Assembly (NCBI RefSeq): GCF_018390645.1
Contig: NZ_JAHBGC010000038.1
Span: 141,911 to 205,910 of the forward strand
Length of the DNA: 64,000 bases
Origin: Ancylobacter dichloromethanicus
Lineage (GTDB): Bacteria > Pseudomonadota > Alphaproteobacteria > Rhizobiales > Xanthobacteraceae
Reading direction: 5' to 3'
This document shows, one piece after another, positions 39,065 to 49,515 of this stretch. The position numbers and the translations under genes are program-made. How positions within the stretch are numbered: the stretch's first letter is position 1; every line of letters begins with the position of its first letter. The notes under the pieces are model-generated. The model searched no databases, was not told the DNA's origin, and saw only the letters and a list, made by a program, of their open reading frames with translations.

Positions 39065-39197
39065 TAAATCCGCTCCTCCACAACCGGCGGGTCGGGAGAG
39101 CCGCCGGAGGCCCTCCCGTCGATTGGCGTATCCTATTTCCCTATAGGCGTTAGCGCGCCAAGACGCTACTGCGCCGAAACGCAGACACCCTATGCCG

Positions 39198-39971
39198 CTA
39201 CTGCACGAAGGTGTTGCTCAGCGTGCCGATGCCCTCGATCACGATTTCCACCGTGTTGGTCGGGGCCTTCATCACGCCGACGCCGACCGACGTGCCGCAG
39301 CAGATCACGTCGCCGGGGTTCAGCGTCATGTCGTGCGAGATGCGGCTGACCAGCTGGCGGGCGGAAAACACCATGTCGCTGATCGGGTAGCGCTGGCGCT
39401 CGTCGCCGTTCAGCACGGTGCGCACGACCAGGCTGGCGGGATCGACACCGGTCGCCACCACCGGGCCGAACGGCCCGAAGCCGTCGAAGCTCTTGGCCCG
39501 CACCCATTGGGCGAAGGTGGCGTCCTTGTTGATGATGTCGGCCGCGGTGATGTCGTTGACGCAGGTGTAGCCGAAGATGTAGCCGCCGGCCTCCTCCTCG
39601 GAGACGGCGGTCGCCTTCTTGCCGATGACGATGCCGAGTTCGCCCTCATAGACGACCTTGCCGTCATAGGAGGCCGGCCGGTGCACGGTGGCGCCGGGAT
39701 TGGTGAGGCAGGAGCCGGCCTTCAGCAGGTAGAGCGGATCGGCCGGAACGGGCGAATTGAGCTTCGCCGCGAGGGCATGGAAGTTGTTCCACAGCGCGAT
39801 GATCTTGGTCGGCTCCGTCGGGGCGAGGAGGTCGACCTCGGAGAGCGCGACGCGCTCTCCGGTCGGGGTGGCGCCATTGAACATGTCGCCGCTGTGGACG
39901 GTGATGGTGTCGCCCTCAAGCGTGCCGAAGCCGGCCGCGCCCGAGCGCTGGTAACGAACCCAGTGTGCCAT
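39198..39971 (-). CDS. Fumarylacetoacetate hydrolase (FAH)-family protein
   Basis: The product is 257 residues with the FAH metal site: [12 protein letters not shown] supplies two Glu ligands and [11 protein letters not shown] the Asp. [12 protein letters not shown]-type sequence appears as [15 protein letters not shown], and [13 protein letters not shown] is near the end. Known family reactions include acylpyruvate hydrolysis and oxaloacetate decarboxylation or tautomerisation. The panE-like gene ends 12 bases upstream on the same strand, so the two are very likely co-transcribed, suggesting a part in oxalate or glyoxylate metabolism. The substrate is unknown. Confidence 0.82.
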   Translation of the reverse strand: MAHWVRYQRSGAAGFGTLEGDTITVHSGDMFNGATPTGERVALSEVDLLAPTEPTKIIALWNNFHALAAKLNSPVPADPLYLLKAGSCLTNPGATVHRPASYDGKVVYEGELGIVIGKKATAVSEEEAGGYIFGYTCVNDITAADIINKDATFAQWVRAKSFDGFGPFGPVVATGVDPASLVVRTVLNGDERQRYPISDMVFSARQLVSRISHDMTLNPGDVICCGTSVGVGVMKAPTNTVEIVIEGIGTLSNTFVQ

Positions 39972-39983
39972 GTGTCGCCGAAC

Positions 39984-40961
39984 TCAGTTGTAGCAGCCGG
40001 CGATCTGCCCGCGCTGGCGAACCAGGGCGAGCACGACGTCGAGGGTTGGGGTGGGAATTCCGGCAAGGCGGCCCATTTCCTGGACCACCGTCACCAGCGC
40101 GTCGATCTCCATGGCGCGCAGGCGCTCCAGATCCTGCAGCATCGAGGTCTTGTGCGCGCCGACCGCGCCGGCGCCATCGATGCGGCGCTCGACGCCGACG
40201 CGGAAGTTGACGCCGGACTGGACGGCGATTTCCTGCGCCTCAAGCATCATCGCCTTGGCCACGGCACGGGTGCCGGGATCGGAGGCGATCACGTCGAGCG
40301 TGGCGTGGGTGAGGGCGCTGATCGGGTTGAAGCAGAGATTGCCCCACAGCTTCAGCCACAGTTCGTCGCGGATGTTGGGCAGCACCGGGGCGCGCATGCC
40401 GCCGGCCGCGAAGGCCTCCGACAGCTTGGTGGCGCGTTCGGTGATCTCGCCCGAGGGCTCGCCCAGCGGGAACTTGTCGCCATAGACGTGCTTGATGACG
40501 CCCGGCTCGACCACTTCGGTGGCGGGATAGACGATGCAGCCGATGGCGCGCTCGGGGCGCAGGCCGGCCCACTGCTTGCCGCCGGGATCGACGCTTTCCA
40601 GCGTCTTGTTCTCCAGATGGTCGCCATGCTTGTAGTAGTACCAGTAGGGCACGCCGTTGACGGCGGTGACCACGGCGGTGTCGTTGCCCAGCAGCGGCTG
40701 CATGGCGTCGACCACGCCCGGCACCGAATGCGCCTTGAGGGCGACGATGACATAGTCCTGCGGGCCGAGCTCGGCCGGGTTGTCGGAGCAGGGAATGTGC
40801 TCGACACGCTCTTCGCCGTCGATCAGCAGCTTGAGGCCGTTCTTCTTCATGGCCTCGAGATGGGCGCCACGGGCGACCAGGCTGACATCGACGCCCGCCC
40901 GCTTGAGCTGAACCCCGACATAACCGCCGATCGCGCCGGCACCATAGATGCAGACCTTCAT
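39984..40961 (-). CDS. Ketopantoate-reductase-family protein; candidate oxalyl-CoA reductase (PanE2-like)
   Basis: The 325-residue NADP-dependent reductase starts MKVCIYGAGAIGGYVGVQL, with the Rossmann motif GAGAIG at 7-12. The central LKAHSVPGV and the C-terminal all-alpha domain (LWLKLWGNLCFNPISALTHAT) are ApbA/PanE family features. In Methylobacterium extorquens a PanE paralogue, PanE2, is reported to reduce oxalyl-CoA to glyoxylate during oxalate growth. Here the gene lies beside gcl-hyi-glxR and has the same operator as the oxc/GntR operon, which favours that role over pantothenate synthesis. A TTGACT-N16-TAATCA promoter with the operator at its start point lies 50-95 bases upstream. Confidence 0.75.
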   Translation of the reverse strand: MKVCIYGAGAIGGYVGVQLKRAGVDVSLVARGAHLEAMKKNGLKLLIDGEERVEHIPCSDNPAELGPQDYVIVALKAHSVPGVVDAMQPLLGNDTAVVTAVNGVPYWYYYKHGDHLENKTLESVDPGGKQWAGLRPERAIGCIVYPATEVVEPGVIKHVYGDKFPLGEPSGEITERATKLSEAFAAGGMRAPVLPNIRDELWLKLWGNLCFNPISALTHATLDVIASDPGTRAVAKAMMLEAQEIAVQSGVNFRVGVERRIDGAGAVGAHKTSMLQDLERLRAMEIDALVTVVQEMGRLAGIPTPTLDVVLALVRQRGQIAGCYN

Positions 40962-41010
40962 GGGACTCCCTCCTATGTCCAGGCTACCCCCGCGGTGCCC
41001 GGACTTTGTT

Positions 41011-41055
41011 TGGTATTTTGTATGCCATGATTAGGGACGATAAGGCCCTAGTCAA
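41011..41055 (-). promoter_or_regulatory. panE promoter with GTAT-N5-ATAC operator
   Basis: On the minus strand, TTGACT (41055-41050) and TAATCA (41033-41028) are spaced by 16 bases. The inverted repeat TGGTATTTTGTATGCCA (41011-41027) follows directly, covering the expected start of transcription. Such placement fits repression by a GntR-type protein. Confidence 0.6.
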
Positions 41056-41276
41056 GAGCGAAGGCACGGGCGTGATAAAACGTCGCGCATGTTTAGCCGC
41101 TTCGCGTTGCCTTGCGGGGCGTGTTTGCGACGTGTCGCTTAAGTTACGTCGGCGGGGACCGTGTTGTCCACGGTGTATAGGCCAGAACAATTGTCTGAAT
41201 GAATACGCAAAAGACGGTGTTGTGCAGTGCGTTACACTAGCGGGACAGCAATGCTTACTTTTCTCGCCAGAAACAG

Positions 41277-41302
41277 TTCGGGGGCGCCAAGGCGCCCCCG
41301 AA
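41277..41302 (-). terminator. Hairpin terminator after glxR
   Basis: A perfect 12-bp inverted repeat TTCGGGGGCGCC/GGCGCCCCCGAA lies 31 bases past the glxR stop. In gene orientation it is followed by CTGTTTC, a weak T-tract. The remaining 200 bases between this hairpin and the panE promoter hold no credible gene. Confidence 0.65.
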
Positions 41303-41332
41303 AGTCATGCTGAATTATGAATTCAGATGGTG

Positions 41333-42223
41333 TCACGCATCCGGCGCGACGGTGTGATTGGCCATCAGTTCCAATGCCTTGACCAGCGCCGAGTGATCCC
41401 AGGCCGAGCCGCCATTGGCGGCGCAGGTGCTGAAAAGCTGCTGCGCAAGGGCGGTGGAGGGAAGCGCCATCTGCATCTGCCGCGCGCCGTTCAGGGCCAG
41501 GTTCAGGTCCTTCTGGTGCAGTTCGATGCGGAAGCCGGGGTTGAAGGTGCGGTTGATCATCCGCTCGCCATGGACTTCCAGGATGCGCGAATTGGCGAAG
41601 CCGCCCATCAGCGCCTGACGCACCTTGGCCGGGTCCGCGCCGGCCTTGGAGGCGAACAGCAGCGCCTCGCCGACGGCGAGGATGTTCAGCGCGACGATGA
41701 TCTGGTTCGCCACCTTGGTGGTCTGGCCGTCGCCATTGCCGCCGACCAGGGTGATGTTCTTGCCCATCTTCTCGAACAGCGGCTTCACCGTCTCGAAGGC
41801 CGCCTCCGGGCCGCCGACCATGATGGTGAGCGAGGCCGCCTTGGCGCCGACCTCGCCGCCCGACACCGGGGCGTCGAGATAGTCGCAGCCGAGATCGTTG
41901 ATCTTCTTGGCGAACTCCTTGGTCTCGACCGGCGCGATCGACGACATGTCGACGACGATCTTGCCGGCCGAGAGGCCCGCCGCGATACCGTTCTCGCCGA
42001 ACAGGGCAGCCGCGACATGCGGGGTGTCCGGCACCATGGTGATGATGATGTCGGCATTCTTGGCGACTTCCGTGCCGCTGGCGCAGGCGACGCCGCCCTT
42101 GCCCGTCAGTTCGGCCGGAACCGGCCTGACGTCATAGAGATAGAGCGTGTGGCCGGCGTCGATGAGATGACCGGCCATGGGCGCGCCCATGATGCCGAGA
42201 CCGACAAATCCAACATTCGCCAT
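41333..42223 (-). CDS. glxR: 2-hydroxy-3-oxopropionate (tartronate semialdehyde) reductase
   Basis: This 296-residue beta-hydroxyacid dehydrogenase has the N-terminal NAD motif VGLGIMGAPMAGHLIDAG, the substrate loop DAPVSGGEVGAKAASLTIMVGG and catalytic Lys in GQTTKVANQIIVALN. It reduces tartronate semialdehyde to glycerate. It follows hyi by 51 bases in the gcl-hyi-glxR operon, the standard glycerate pathway for glyoxylate. Confidence 0.93.
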   Translation of the reverse strand: MANVGFVGLGIMGAPMAGHLIDAGHTLYLYDVRPVPAELTGKGGVACASGTEVAKNADIIITMVPDTPHVAAALFGENGIAAGLSAGKIVVDMSSIAPVETKEFAKKINDLGCDYLDAPVSGGEVGAKAASLTIMVGGPEAAFETVKPLFEKMGKNITLVGGNGDGQTTKVANQIIVALNILAVGEALLFASKAGADPAKVRQALMGGFANSRILEVHGERMINRTFNPGFRIELHQKDLNLALNGARQMQMALPSTALAQQLFSTCAANGGSAWDHSALVKALELMANHTVAPDA

Positions 42224-42274
42224 CGTCTTATCCTCGTTTTCCCAGACGTATTCGGTTTCTTGACCGCCGTGGCC

Positions 42275-43060
42275 TCACGCCACGCCGGCGAGTTCCTTGA
42301 GCCAGCCGAGGCCTGCCCCGGTCTCGCCCTTCGGCTTGTACTCGCAGCCCACCCAGCCCTCGTAGCCGATGGCATCGAGATGGCGGAACAGGAACGGGTA
42401 GTTGATCTCGCCGGTGCCGGGCTCGTTGCGGCCGGGATTGTCGGCAAGCTGGACATGCGCGATGGCGGCCAGGTTCGCCTCGATGGTGCGGGCGAGATCG
42501 CCCTCCATGATCTGCATGTGGTAGATGTCGTACTGGATGAAGAGGTTGTCGGAACCGACCTCCTCGATGATCGCCTTGGCCTGCTTCGTGTAGTTGAGGA
42601 AGAAGCCGGGAATGTCGCGCGTGTTGATCGGCTCGATCAGCAGCTTGAGGCCGGCTTCCTTGATCTTCGGCGCGGCGAACTTCAGGTTGTTGACGAAGGT
42701 GTTGTGCAGCACTTCGCGATCGGCGCCGGCGGGCACGATGCCGGCGAGGATGTTGACCTGCGGGCAGCCCAGCGCGGTGGCGTAGTCGATCGCCTTGTCG
42801 ACGCCGGCGCGGAACTCGTCGACGCGGTCGGGGAAGATCGCGATGCCGCGCTCGCCGCCGCCCCAATTGCCGGCGGGCAGATTGTGCAGCACCTGCTTGA
42901 GGTTGTTGGCCTTCAGCCGGGCGACCAGTTCCTCGACCGGAAAGTCGTAGGGGAAGAGGTATTCGACGCCGGTGAAACCGGCGGCGGCGGCCTTCTCGAA
43001 CCGGTCGAGGAAGGGCACCTCGTTGAACAGCATGGTGAGATTGGCGGCAAAACGGGGCAT
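42275..43060 (-). CDS. hyi: Hydroxypyruvate isomerase
   Basis: The product is 261 residues from MPRFAANLTMLFNEVPFLDRF. This AP-endonuclease-2-type TIM barrel has VEYLFPYDFPVEELVARL, LLIEPINTRDIPGFF, IQYDIYHMQIMEGDL and VGCEYKPKG, the metal-binding Glu/Asp/His set of Hyi. It interconverts hydroxypyruvate and tartronate semialdehyde. The start has CAGGAGCGG just upstream; longer readings give low-complexity extensions. It lies 180 bases after gcl on the same strand. Confidence 0.92.
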   Translation of the reverse strand: MPRFAANLTMLFNEVPFLDRFEKAAAAGFTGVEYLFPYDFPVEELVARLKANNLKQVLHNLPAGNWGGGERGIAIFPDRVDEFRAGVDKAIDYATALGCPQVNILAGIVPAGADREVLHNTFVNNLKFAAPKIKEAGLKLLIEPINTRDIPGFFLNYTKQAKAIIEEVGSDNLFIQYDIYHMQIMEGDLARTIEANLAAIAHVQLADNPGRNEPGTGEINYPFLFRHLDAIGYEGWVGCEYKPKGETGAGLGWLKELAGVA

Positions 43061-43240
43061 GGACCGCTCCTGGGCAGGGAAAATTGGTCTGGGGCATCGG
43101 CACCCGCCACCGGCGGCGTGCCTTGGCTGTATGGGCGCACTTGCTGTCGATGGCATGAAAGCGCGCGCGGCGGAAGCGCGAGGCTCCCGCCGAAAGGGGG
43201 ACGGGGCGCGCGCGGATGATCCGCCCGGCGCCCTGTGCAA

Positions 43241-45004
<1,764 letters not shown>

Positions 45005-45174
45005 GGCACTTCCTCCTGGCGTCGTTTGCGCCGGCGGGGGCTGGCCCCTCATGGGGCTGGCGGCGCCCGGCACCGGCCTTTCCGACCTGTTCAAAACTCG
45101 ACTTCCGGTGGCCCTGCGCAACGGCGGGCGGCGGTTTCGCGAACCGGGCACATGCTGCGTAGCGGCATCATTCT

Positions 45175-45246
45175 TTCCGCACTGCGGAATGAATTTCCGA
45201 AATCGCGGAAAACATGCCACGTCACCATCATTTCCGCAATACGGGA
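45175..45246. promoter_or_regulatory. Three inverted-repeat operator sites between gcl and the IclR gene
   Basis: TTCCGC-ACT-GCGGAA (45175-45189, perfect), TTTCCG-N6-CGGAAA (45194-45211, perfect) and TTCCGC-AAT-ACGGGA (45232-45246, imperfect) lie in the divergent promoter region. The first two are centred about two helical turns apart. A fourth degenerate copy may start at 45251. They are likely sites for the adjacent IclR regulator. Confidence 0.6.
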
Positions 45247-45389
45247 TATATTTCTGGTTTGCGAAAAAATGACGGATGCGCCTTTATGCTAGGCAAGCGC
45301 CATGGCCCGCCGATGGCGTAGGATTGGCGGCAGGCGAAGAGGCGGTCGGGGGCGCGAGCTGCCGCCCGCATGCGGAGGTGAGTTTTCCG

Positions 45390-46208
45390 ATGAACCAGGC
45401 CGTCCCGACCGTGCGCCGCCGTGGCCGCCCGTCTTCCGCCACCGGCACCGAGGGCGGCGGCGAGGTGCAGTCGCTCGACCGCGCCATCGCGCTGCTGGAG
45501 GTGCTGGCGCTCGCGGACGGGCTGACGCTGAGCGAGGTCGCCCGTGCCGCCGAACTGCCGACCTCCACCGTGCACCGCTTGCTCACCACGCTGGAGCGGC
45601 GCGGCCTTGTCGGCCACGACCCGGCCACCGGCCTGTGGATGGTCGGCATCGGCCTGTTCCGCGTCGGATCGGCCTATCTGCGCATCCGCAAGCTGCCGGA
45701 AATCGCCCGTTCGCTGCTGCGCGAGCTGTCGCACGGGGTCAACGAGACGGTGAACCTGTCGCTGATCGAGGGGCCGCATCTGGTCTGCGTGGCGCAGGTG
45801 GAAAGCCACGCCGCGGTGCGCGCCTTCTTCCGCATCGGCGGCGACCTGCCGATCCACGCCTCGGGCGGGGGCAAGGCCATTCTCTCGGCCATGAACCCGG
45901 AGGCGCGGCGCGCCTGGCTGGGCGGCGACCAGCTCCTGCGCTTCACCGAGCACACCCATGTCAGCCGGCGGGCCCTGCAGGCGGACCTGGCCGAAATTGC
46001 CGAACGCGGCTTTTCCATCGACGATGAGGAGCACACGCCGGGCATGCGCTGCGTGGCGGCGGCGGTGCTCGACGAATGGCGCGAGCCGGTGGGGGCGATC
46101 TCCATTTCCGCGCCGACCGTGCGCATGCCGCCCGAGCGCATCGCCGATCTCGGCGCCCGCGTGCGCGAGGCGGCGCGGCGGCTGACGACGCAGTATTCGG
46201 GGCGGTGA
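45390..46208 (+). CDS. IclR-family regulator of the glyoxylate operon
   Basis: The product is 272 residues from MNQAVPTVRRRGRPSS, with GGAGGTGAG upstream. An N-terminal winged HTH spans about 28-85 (LDRAIALLEVLALADGLTLSEVARA, TVHRLLTTLERRGLV). A C-terminal IclR effector domain spans about 90-265 with FFRIGGDLPIHASGGGKAILSAM, IAERGFSIDDEEHTPGMRCVAAAV and GAISISAPT. It is divergent from gcl and probably senses glyoxylate or a related acid to control gcl-hyi-glxR, as AllR-type proteins do. Effector and sign are inferred. Confidence 0.88.
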   Translation: MNQAVPTVRRRGRPSSATGTEGGGEVQSLDRAIALLEVLALADGLTLSEVARAAELPTSTVHRLLTTLERRGLVGHDPATGLWMVGIGLFRVGSAYLRIRKLPEIARSLLRELSHGVNETVNLSLIEGPHLVCVAQVESHAAVRAFFRIGGDLPIHASGGGKAILSAMNPEARRAWLGGDQLLRFTEHTHVSRRALQADLAEIAERGFSIDDEEHTPGMRCVAAAVLDEWREPVGAISISAPTVRMPPERIADLGARVREAARRLTTQYSGR

Positions 46209-46248
46209 GGGGGCCGCTTCGGCGTCCCTGACGGCTATTCCGCGAGAC

Positions 46249-46278
46249 AAAAAAATGCCGGCGCGGTGAGCGCCGGCA
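46249..46278 (-). terminator. Factor-independent terminator (frc1 direction)
   Basis: On the minus strand, TGCCGGCGC-TCACC-GCGCCGGCA is followed by TTTTTTT. It can end transcripts from the frc side and lies about 40 bases after the convergent IclR gene. Confidence 0.85.
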
Positions 46279-46411
46279 CCAGTCGCCTAGGAGGAACCGA
46301 ACGTCGGGTGAACCCTTCGTCCTGCTCCGGGAGGCTCGTTGGCTATTCCACTCCGCCACATTGCCGCGCAGCTTCGAGAGAAATGCCGATCGTTTCCCGC
46401 AGGGTTCGCGG

Positions 46412-46438
46412 GCGGAGCGGCGCCGGGCGCCGCTCCGC
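46412..46438 (-). terminator. Perfect 13-bp hairpin just after the frc1 stop
   Basis: GCGGAGCGGCGCC and GGCGCCGCTCCGC are separated by a single base, 16 bases past the frc1 stop. There is no T-tract, so it is either a transcript-stabilising stem or a first, weak terminator ahead of the one at 46249-46278. Confidence 0.5.
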
Positions 46439-46453
46439 GAGAGTTCAAGACGG

Positions 46454-47704
46454 TCAGACCGCCTTGGCGTCGTGCATCGCAGCGATTTCTTCCTGCGAGT
46501 AGCCGAGCTGGGCGAGCACTTCGTTGGTGTGCTGGCCGAGCAGCGGCGAGGCGGTGACCTCGACCTCGACGTCGGAGAACTTGATCGGCGAGCCGACGGT
46601 CAGGTACTTGCCGAGCTTGGGGTGATCGACCTCGACCACGGTGCCGCTCTTGCGCAGCGACGGGTCGTTGGCGATTTCCTTCATCGACAGCACCGGGGCG
46701 CAGGGGATGTCGAACTTGCGCAGGATGTCGATGGCCTCGAACTTCGTCTTGTCGGCGAGCCAGGACTCGATGAAGGCGAAGATGTCGAAGATCTTGTCCT
46801 GGCGCGCTTCGGCGGTGTTGTAAGCCGCGTCGTCGATCCATTCCGGCTTGCCCAGCGCCTTGCAGATCGGCGCCCAGGCGTGGCCCTGGATGGTGAAGTA
46901 GATATAGGCGTTCGGGTCGGTCTCCCAGCCCTTGCACTTCAGCACCCAGCCCGGCTGGCCGCCGCCGCCCGCATTGCCGCCGCGCGGCACCACGTCGGAG
47001 AACTCGCCATGGGGGTACTGGGGGTACTCTTCGAGATAGCCCAGCGCGTCGAGGCGCTGCTGGTCGCGCAGCTTGACGCGGCAGAGGTTGAGCACCGAAT
47101 CCTGCATCGACACGGCGACCTTCTGGCCCTTGCCGGTCTTCGTCTTCTGGTGCAGCGCGGTGAGGATGCCGATGGCGAGGTGCATGCCGGTGTTGCTGTC
47201 GCCGAGAGCGGCGGCGGACACGGTGGGGGGGCCATCCCAGAAGCCGGTGGTGGAGGCGGCGCCGCCCGCGCACTGCGCGACGTTCTCGTAGACCTTCAGG
47301 TCCTCATAGGCGTGGCCTTCCGAGAAGCCCTTCACCGAGGCGAGAACCATGCCCGGGTTGAGCGACTGGATGTGCTCCCAGGTGAAGCCCATGCGGTCGA
47401 GCGCGCCGGGGCCGAAATTCTCGACCATCACGTCCGATTCCTTGATCAGCTTGGTCAGGACTTCCTTGCCCTGCGCCGTCTTGGTGTCGAGCGTCAGCGA
47501 ACGCTTGTTGGAGTTCAGCATGGTGAAGTACAGCGCGTCGGCGTCCTTGACATGACGCAGCTGCGAGCGCGTGACGTCGCCCGAACCGGGGCGCTCGACC
47601 TTGATCACGTCGGCGCCGAACCAGGCAAGAAGCTGCGTGCAGGCCGGACCGGCCTGGACGTGCGTGAAATCGATGATCTTAATACCTTCGAGGGGCTTAG
47701 ACAT
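46454..47704 (-). CDS. frc: Formyl-CoA:oxalate CoA-transferase, canonical copy
   Basis: The 416-residue class III CoA-transferase aligns over its length with Oxalobacter Frc. Catalytic Asp-169 lies in [10 protein letters not shown], and the tetraglycine loop GGGG is at 246-249 ([13 protein letters not shown]). Residue 48 is Gln, not the Trp of the Oxalobacter enzyme. It moves CoA from formyl-CoA to oxalate, giving oxalyl-CoA and formate. A second paralogue lies upstream on the same strand; the 430-base gap between them suggests a separate promoter. Confidence 0.92.
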   Translation of the reverse strand: MSKPLEGIKIIDFTHVQAGPACTQLLAWFGADVIKVERPGSGDVTRSQLRHVKDADALYFTMLNSNKRSLTLDTKTAQGKEVLTKLIKESDVMVENFGPGALDRMGFTWEHIQSLNPGMVLASVKGFSEGHAYEDLKVYENVAQCAGGAASTTGFWDGPPTVSAAALGDSNTGMHLAIGILTALHQKTKTGKGQKVAVSMQDSVLNLCRVKLRDQQRLDALGYLEEYPQYPHGEFSDVVPRGGNAGGGGQPGWVLKCKGWETDPNAYIYFTIQGHAWAPICKALGKPEWIDDAAYNTAEARQDKIFDIFAFIESWLADKTKFEAIDILRKFDIPCAPVLSMKEIANDPSLRKSGTVVEVDHPKLGKYLTVGSPIKFSDVEVEVTASPLLGQHTNEVLAQLGYSQEEIAAMHDAKAV

Positions 47705-48134
47705 TGTAGTCGACTTCCCTTTTTCCGTTAACAGTCCGACGGAGGCTCACCCTGCCGCCGGAATGAGATCCCCATCCCTCTTGGATGGACATCATACTTC
47801 TCCCCATGCCCCCGATTCCCGAACAGGATCGGCAGACATCTCCCAGGGGGTGATCGACTTCGGAACGACTCACGATTTTGTTCGTCCACCCTGGTCTTAC
47901 AATCCACCGGGCGTCGGCGCGGTCGCGCGCTCCGCCCGGTAGACCGCTCCTCGCGTGGCGCCATGACGATTTCCGCCTGGCGCCCCGCTCGTCTCGTTGA
48001 AGGGCGCGCCGCCGCGAGGGAGTGCGCCCGCACTTCTGCTCCCGCCGCCGGGAGGCCTGCCACTCACGGCCGGCGCACGCGCCGACCGCCAATTCGTCGC
48101 GCCGCCCGGGGCGGCTGCCGTCACGCGGACAGGC
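47705..48134. other. Intergenic spacer between the two frc genes
   Basis: The 430 bases hold no credible reading frame with typical codon bias. It should contain the frc1 promoter, but I see no convincing hexamers and no GTAT-N5-ATAC site. A weak resemblance (TGGTCT-N5-TCCACC) near 47896 is not counted. Confidence 0.4.
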
Positions 48135-49412
48135 TCACTCGGCCGCCAGCCGCACCGGTTCCCCGACCGCGCCGGAGGCCTTGATGCGGGCGATCTCGTC
48201 GCCACTGAGCCGCAGCACCTGCGCGAGGATTTCCTCGGTGTGCTCGCCCAGCAGCGGCGAACGCTCGACCTCGACGTCGTTGTCCGACAGCTTGATCGGG
48301 TTGCCGACGGTCAGGTATTTGCCGCGCGTGGGGTGATCGATCTCGACCAGCGTGCCGGTCGCGTAGAGCGACTGGTCCTCGGCGATCTCCTTCATCGAGA
48401 GCACCGGGCCGCAGGGAATGTCGACCTCGTTGAGGATTTCCATCGCCTCGAACTTGGTGTGGGCCATGGTCCACGATTCGACACGGTGGAAGATCTCGTT
48501 GAGGTGCGGCAGGCGCGCCGCCGGCGTGGCGTAGTTCGGATCGGTCTTCCAGTCCGGCTCGCCGATGACGTCGCAGATCTTCGCCCAGACCGGGGCCTGG
48601 GTGATGAAATAGATGTAGGCGTTGGGATCGGTCTCCCAGCCCTTGCACTTGAGGATGCGGCCCGGCTGGCCGCCACCGGAATCATTGCCGGCGCGGGGCA
48701 CCGAATCGCCGAAGGGCAGGCCCTCGCCGAACTGGCTGTATTCGCGCAGCGGGCCGCGCTCCAGGCGCTGCTGGTCGCGCATCTTCACGCGGCAGAAGTT
48801 CAGCACCGCATCCTGCATGGCGCACAGCACCTTCTGGCCACGGCCGGTCAGCGTGCGCTGGTAGAGCGCGGTGACGATGCCGAGCGCGAGGTGCAGGCCG
48901 GTGCCGGAATCGCCGATCTGGGCGGCGGTGACGAGAGGAAGTCCGTCGCGGAAGCCGGTGGTCGAGGCCGAGCCGCCGGTGCACTGGGCGACGTTCTCAT
49001 AGACCTTGCAGTCCTCGAACGGGCCGGGGCCGAAGCCCTTCACGGAAGCGAGGATGATGCGGGGGTTGAGTTCCTGGATGCGCTCCCAGGAGAAGCCCAT
49101 GCGATCGAGCGCGCCGGGAGCGAAATTCTCCACCATCACGTCGCAGATCTTCACCAGTTCCTCGAGCACCTTCTTGCCCTCGGGGTTCTTGGTGTCGAGC
49201 GTGATGGAGCGCTTGTTGGAGTTCAGCATGGTGAAGTAGAGGCTGTCCGCGTTGGGGACGTCGCGCAATTGGGCGCGGGTCACGTCGCCTTCGCCGGGAC
49301 GCTCTACCTTGATCACATCGGCCCCGAACCACGCGAGAAGCTGCGTGCAGGTGGGGCCGGACTGAACATGGGTGAAATCGAGGACGCGAACGCCGTCCAA
49401 TGCCTTGCCCAT
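48135..49412 (-). CDS. CoA-transferase, second Frc paralogue with altered glycine loop
   Basis: The 425-residue class III CoA-transferase is closely related to the neighbouring Frc. The catalytic Asp is at 168 ([10 protein letters not shown]). The loop that is GGGG in canonical Frc reads SGGG at 245-248 ([10 protein letters not shown]), and the WDGPP segment of Frc1 is replaced by RDGLP. These changes lie in the active-site region, so its CoA donor or acceptor may differ; acetyl-CoA or succinyl-CoA:oxalate transfer are known alternatives in the family. It follows oxc by 103 bases containing a strong hairpin and is probably co-transcribed with GntR1-oxc. Confidence 0.85.
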   Translation of the reverse strand: MGKALDGVRVLDFTHVQSGPTCTQLLAWFGADVIKVERPGEGDVTRAQLRDVPNADSLYFTMLNSNKRSITLDTKNPEGKKVLEELVKICDVMVENFAPGALDRMGFSWERIQELNPRIILASVKGFGPGPFEDCKVYENVAQCTGGSASTTGFRDGLPLVTAAQIGDSGTGLHLALGIVTALYQRTLTGRGQKVLCAMQDAVLNFCRVKMRDQQRLERGPLREYSQFGEGLPFGDSVPRAGNDSGGGQPGRILKCKGWETDPNAYIYFITQAPVWAKICDVIGEPDWKTDPNYATPAARLPHLNEIFHRVESWTMAHTKFEAMEILNEVDIPCGPVLSMKEIAEDQSLYATGTLVEIDHPTRGKYLTVGNPIKLSDNDVEVERSPLLGEHTEEILAQVLRLSGDEIARIKASGAVGEPVRLAAE

Positions 49413-49475
49413 GGGGTTCCTCTCGAGGTTTTTTGTTCGGCGTTTTTACGCCGTTATGTTCGTTGACACGGGAAT

Positions 49476-49507
49476 GAGACGGGCGGGGTGGGGTCCCCGC
49501 CCGTCTC
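49476..49507 (-). promoter_or_regulatory. Intercistronic hairpin between oxc and the second frc
   Basis: GAGACGGGCGGGG pairs perfectly with CCCCGCCCGTCTC over 13 bp around a 6-base loop, 8 bases past the oxc stop. No T-tract follows. It may stabilise the oxc message or reduce read-through into the next gene. Confidence 0.55.
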
Positions 49508-49515
49508 GGTTCGAC

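Noticed and set aside
41160-41174. CCGTG-TTGTC-CACGG inverted repeat as an operator
   Set aside because: It is short, has no second copy in the window and no gene start near enough to give it a role.
41006-41320. Possible 104-codon plus-strand gene between panE and glxR
   Set aside because: It begins inside the panE operator, has cysteine- and arginine-rich sequence without family features, lacks a ribosome site and runs into the glxR terminator.
47890-47915. GTAT-N5-ATAC site upstream of frc1
   Set aside because: TGGTCT-N5-TCCACC shares too few bases with the motif to count.
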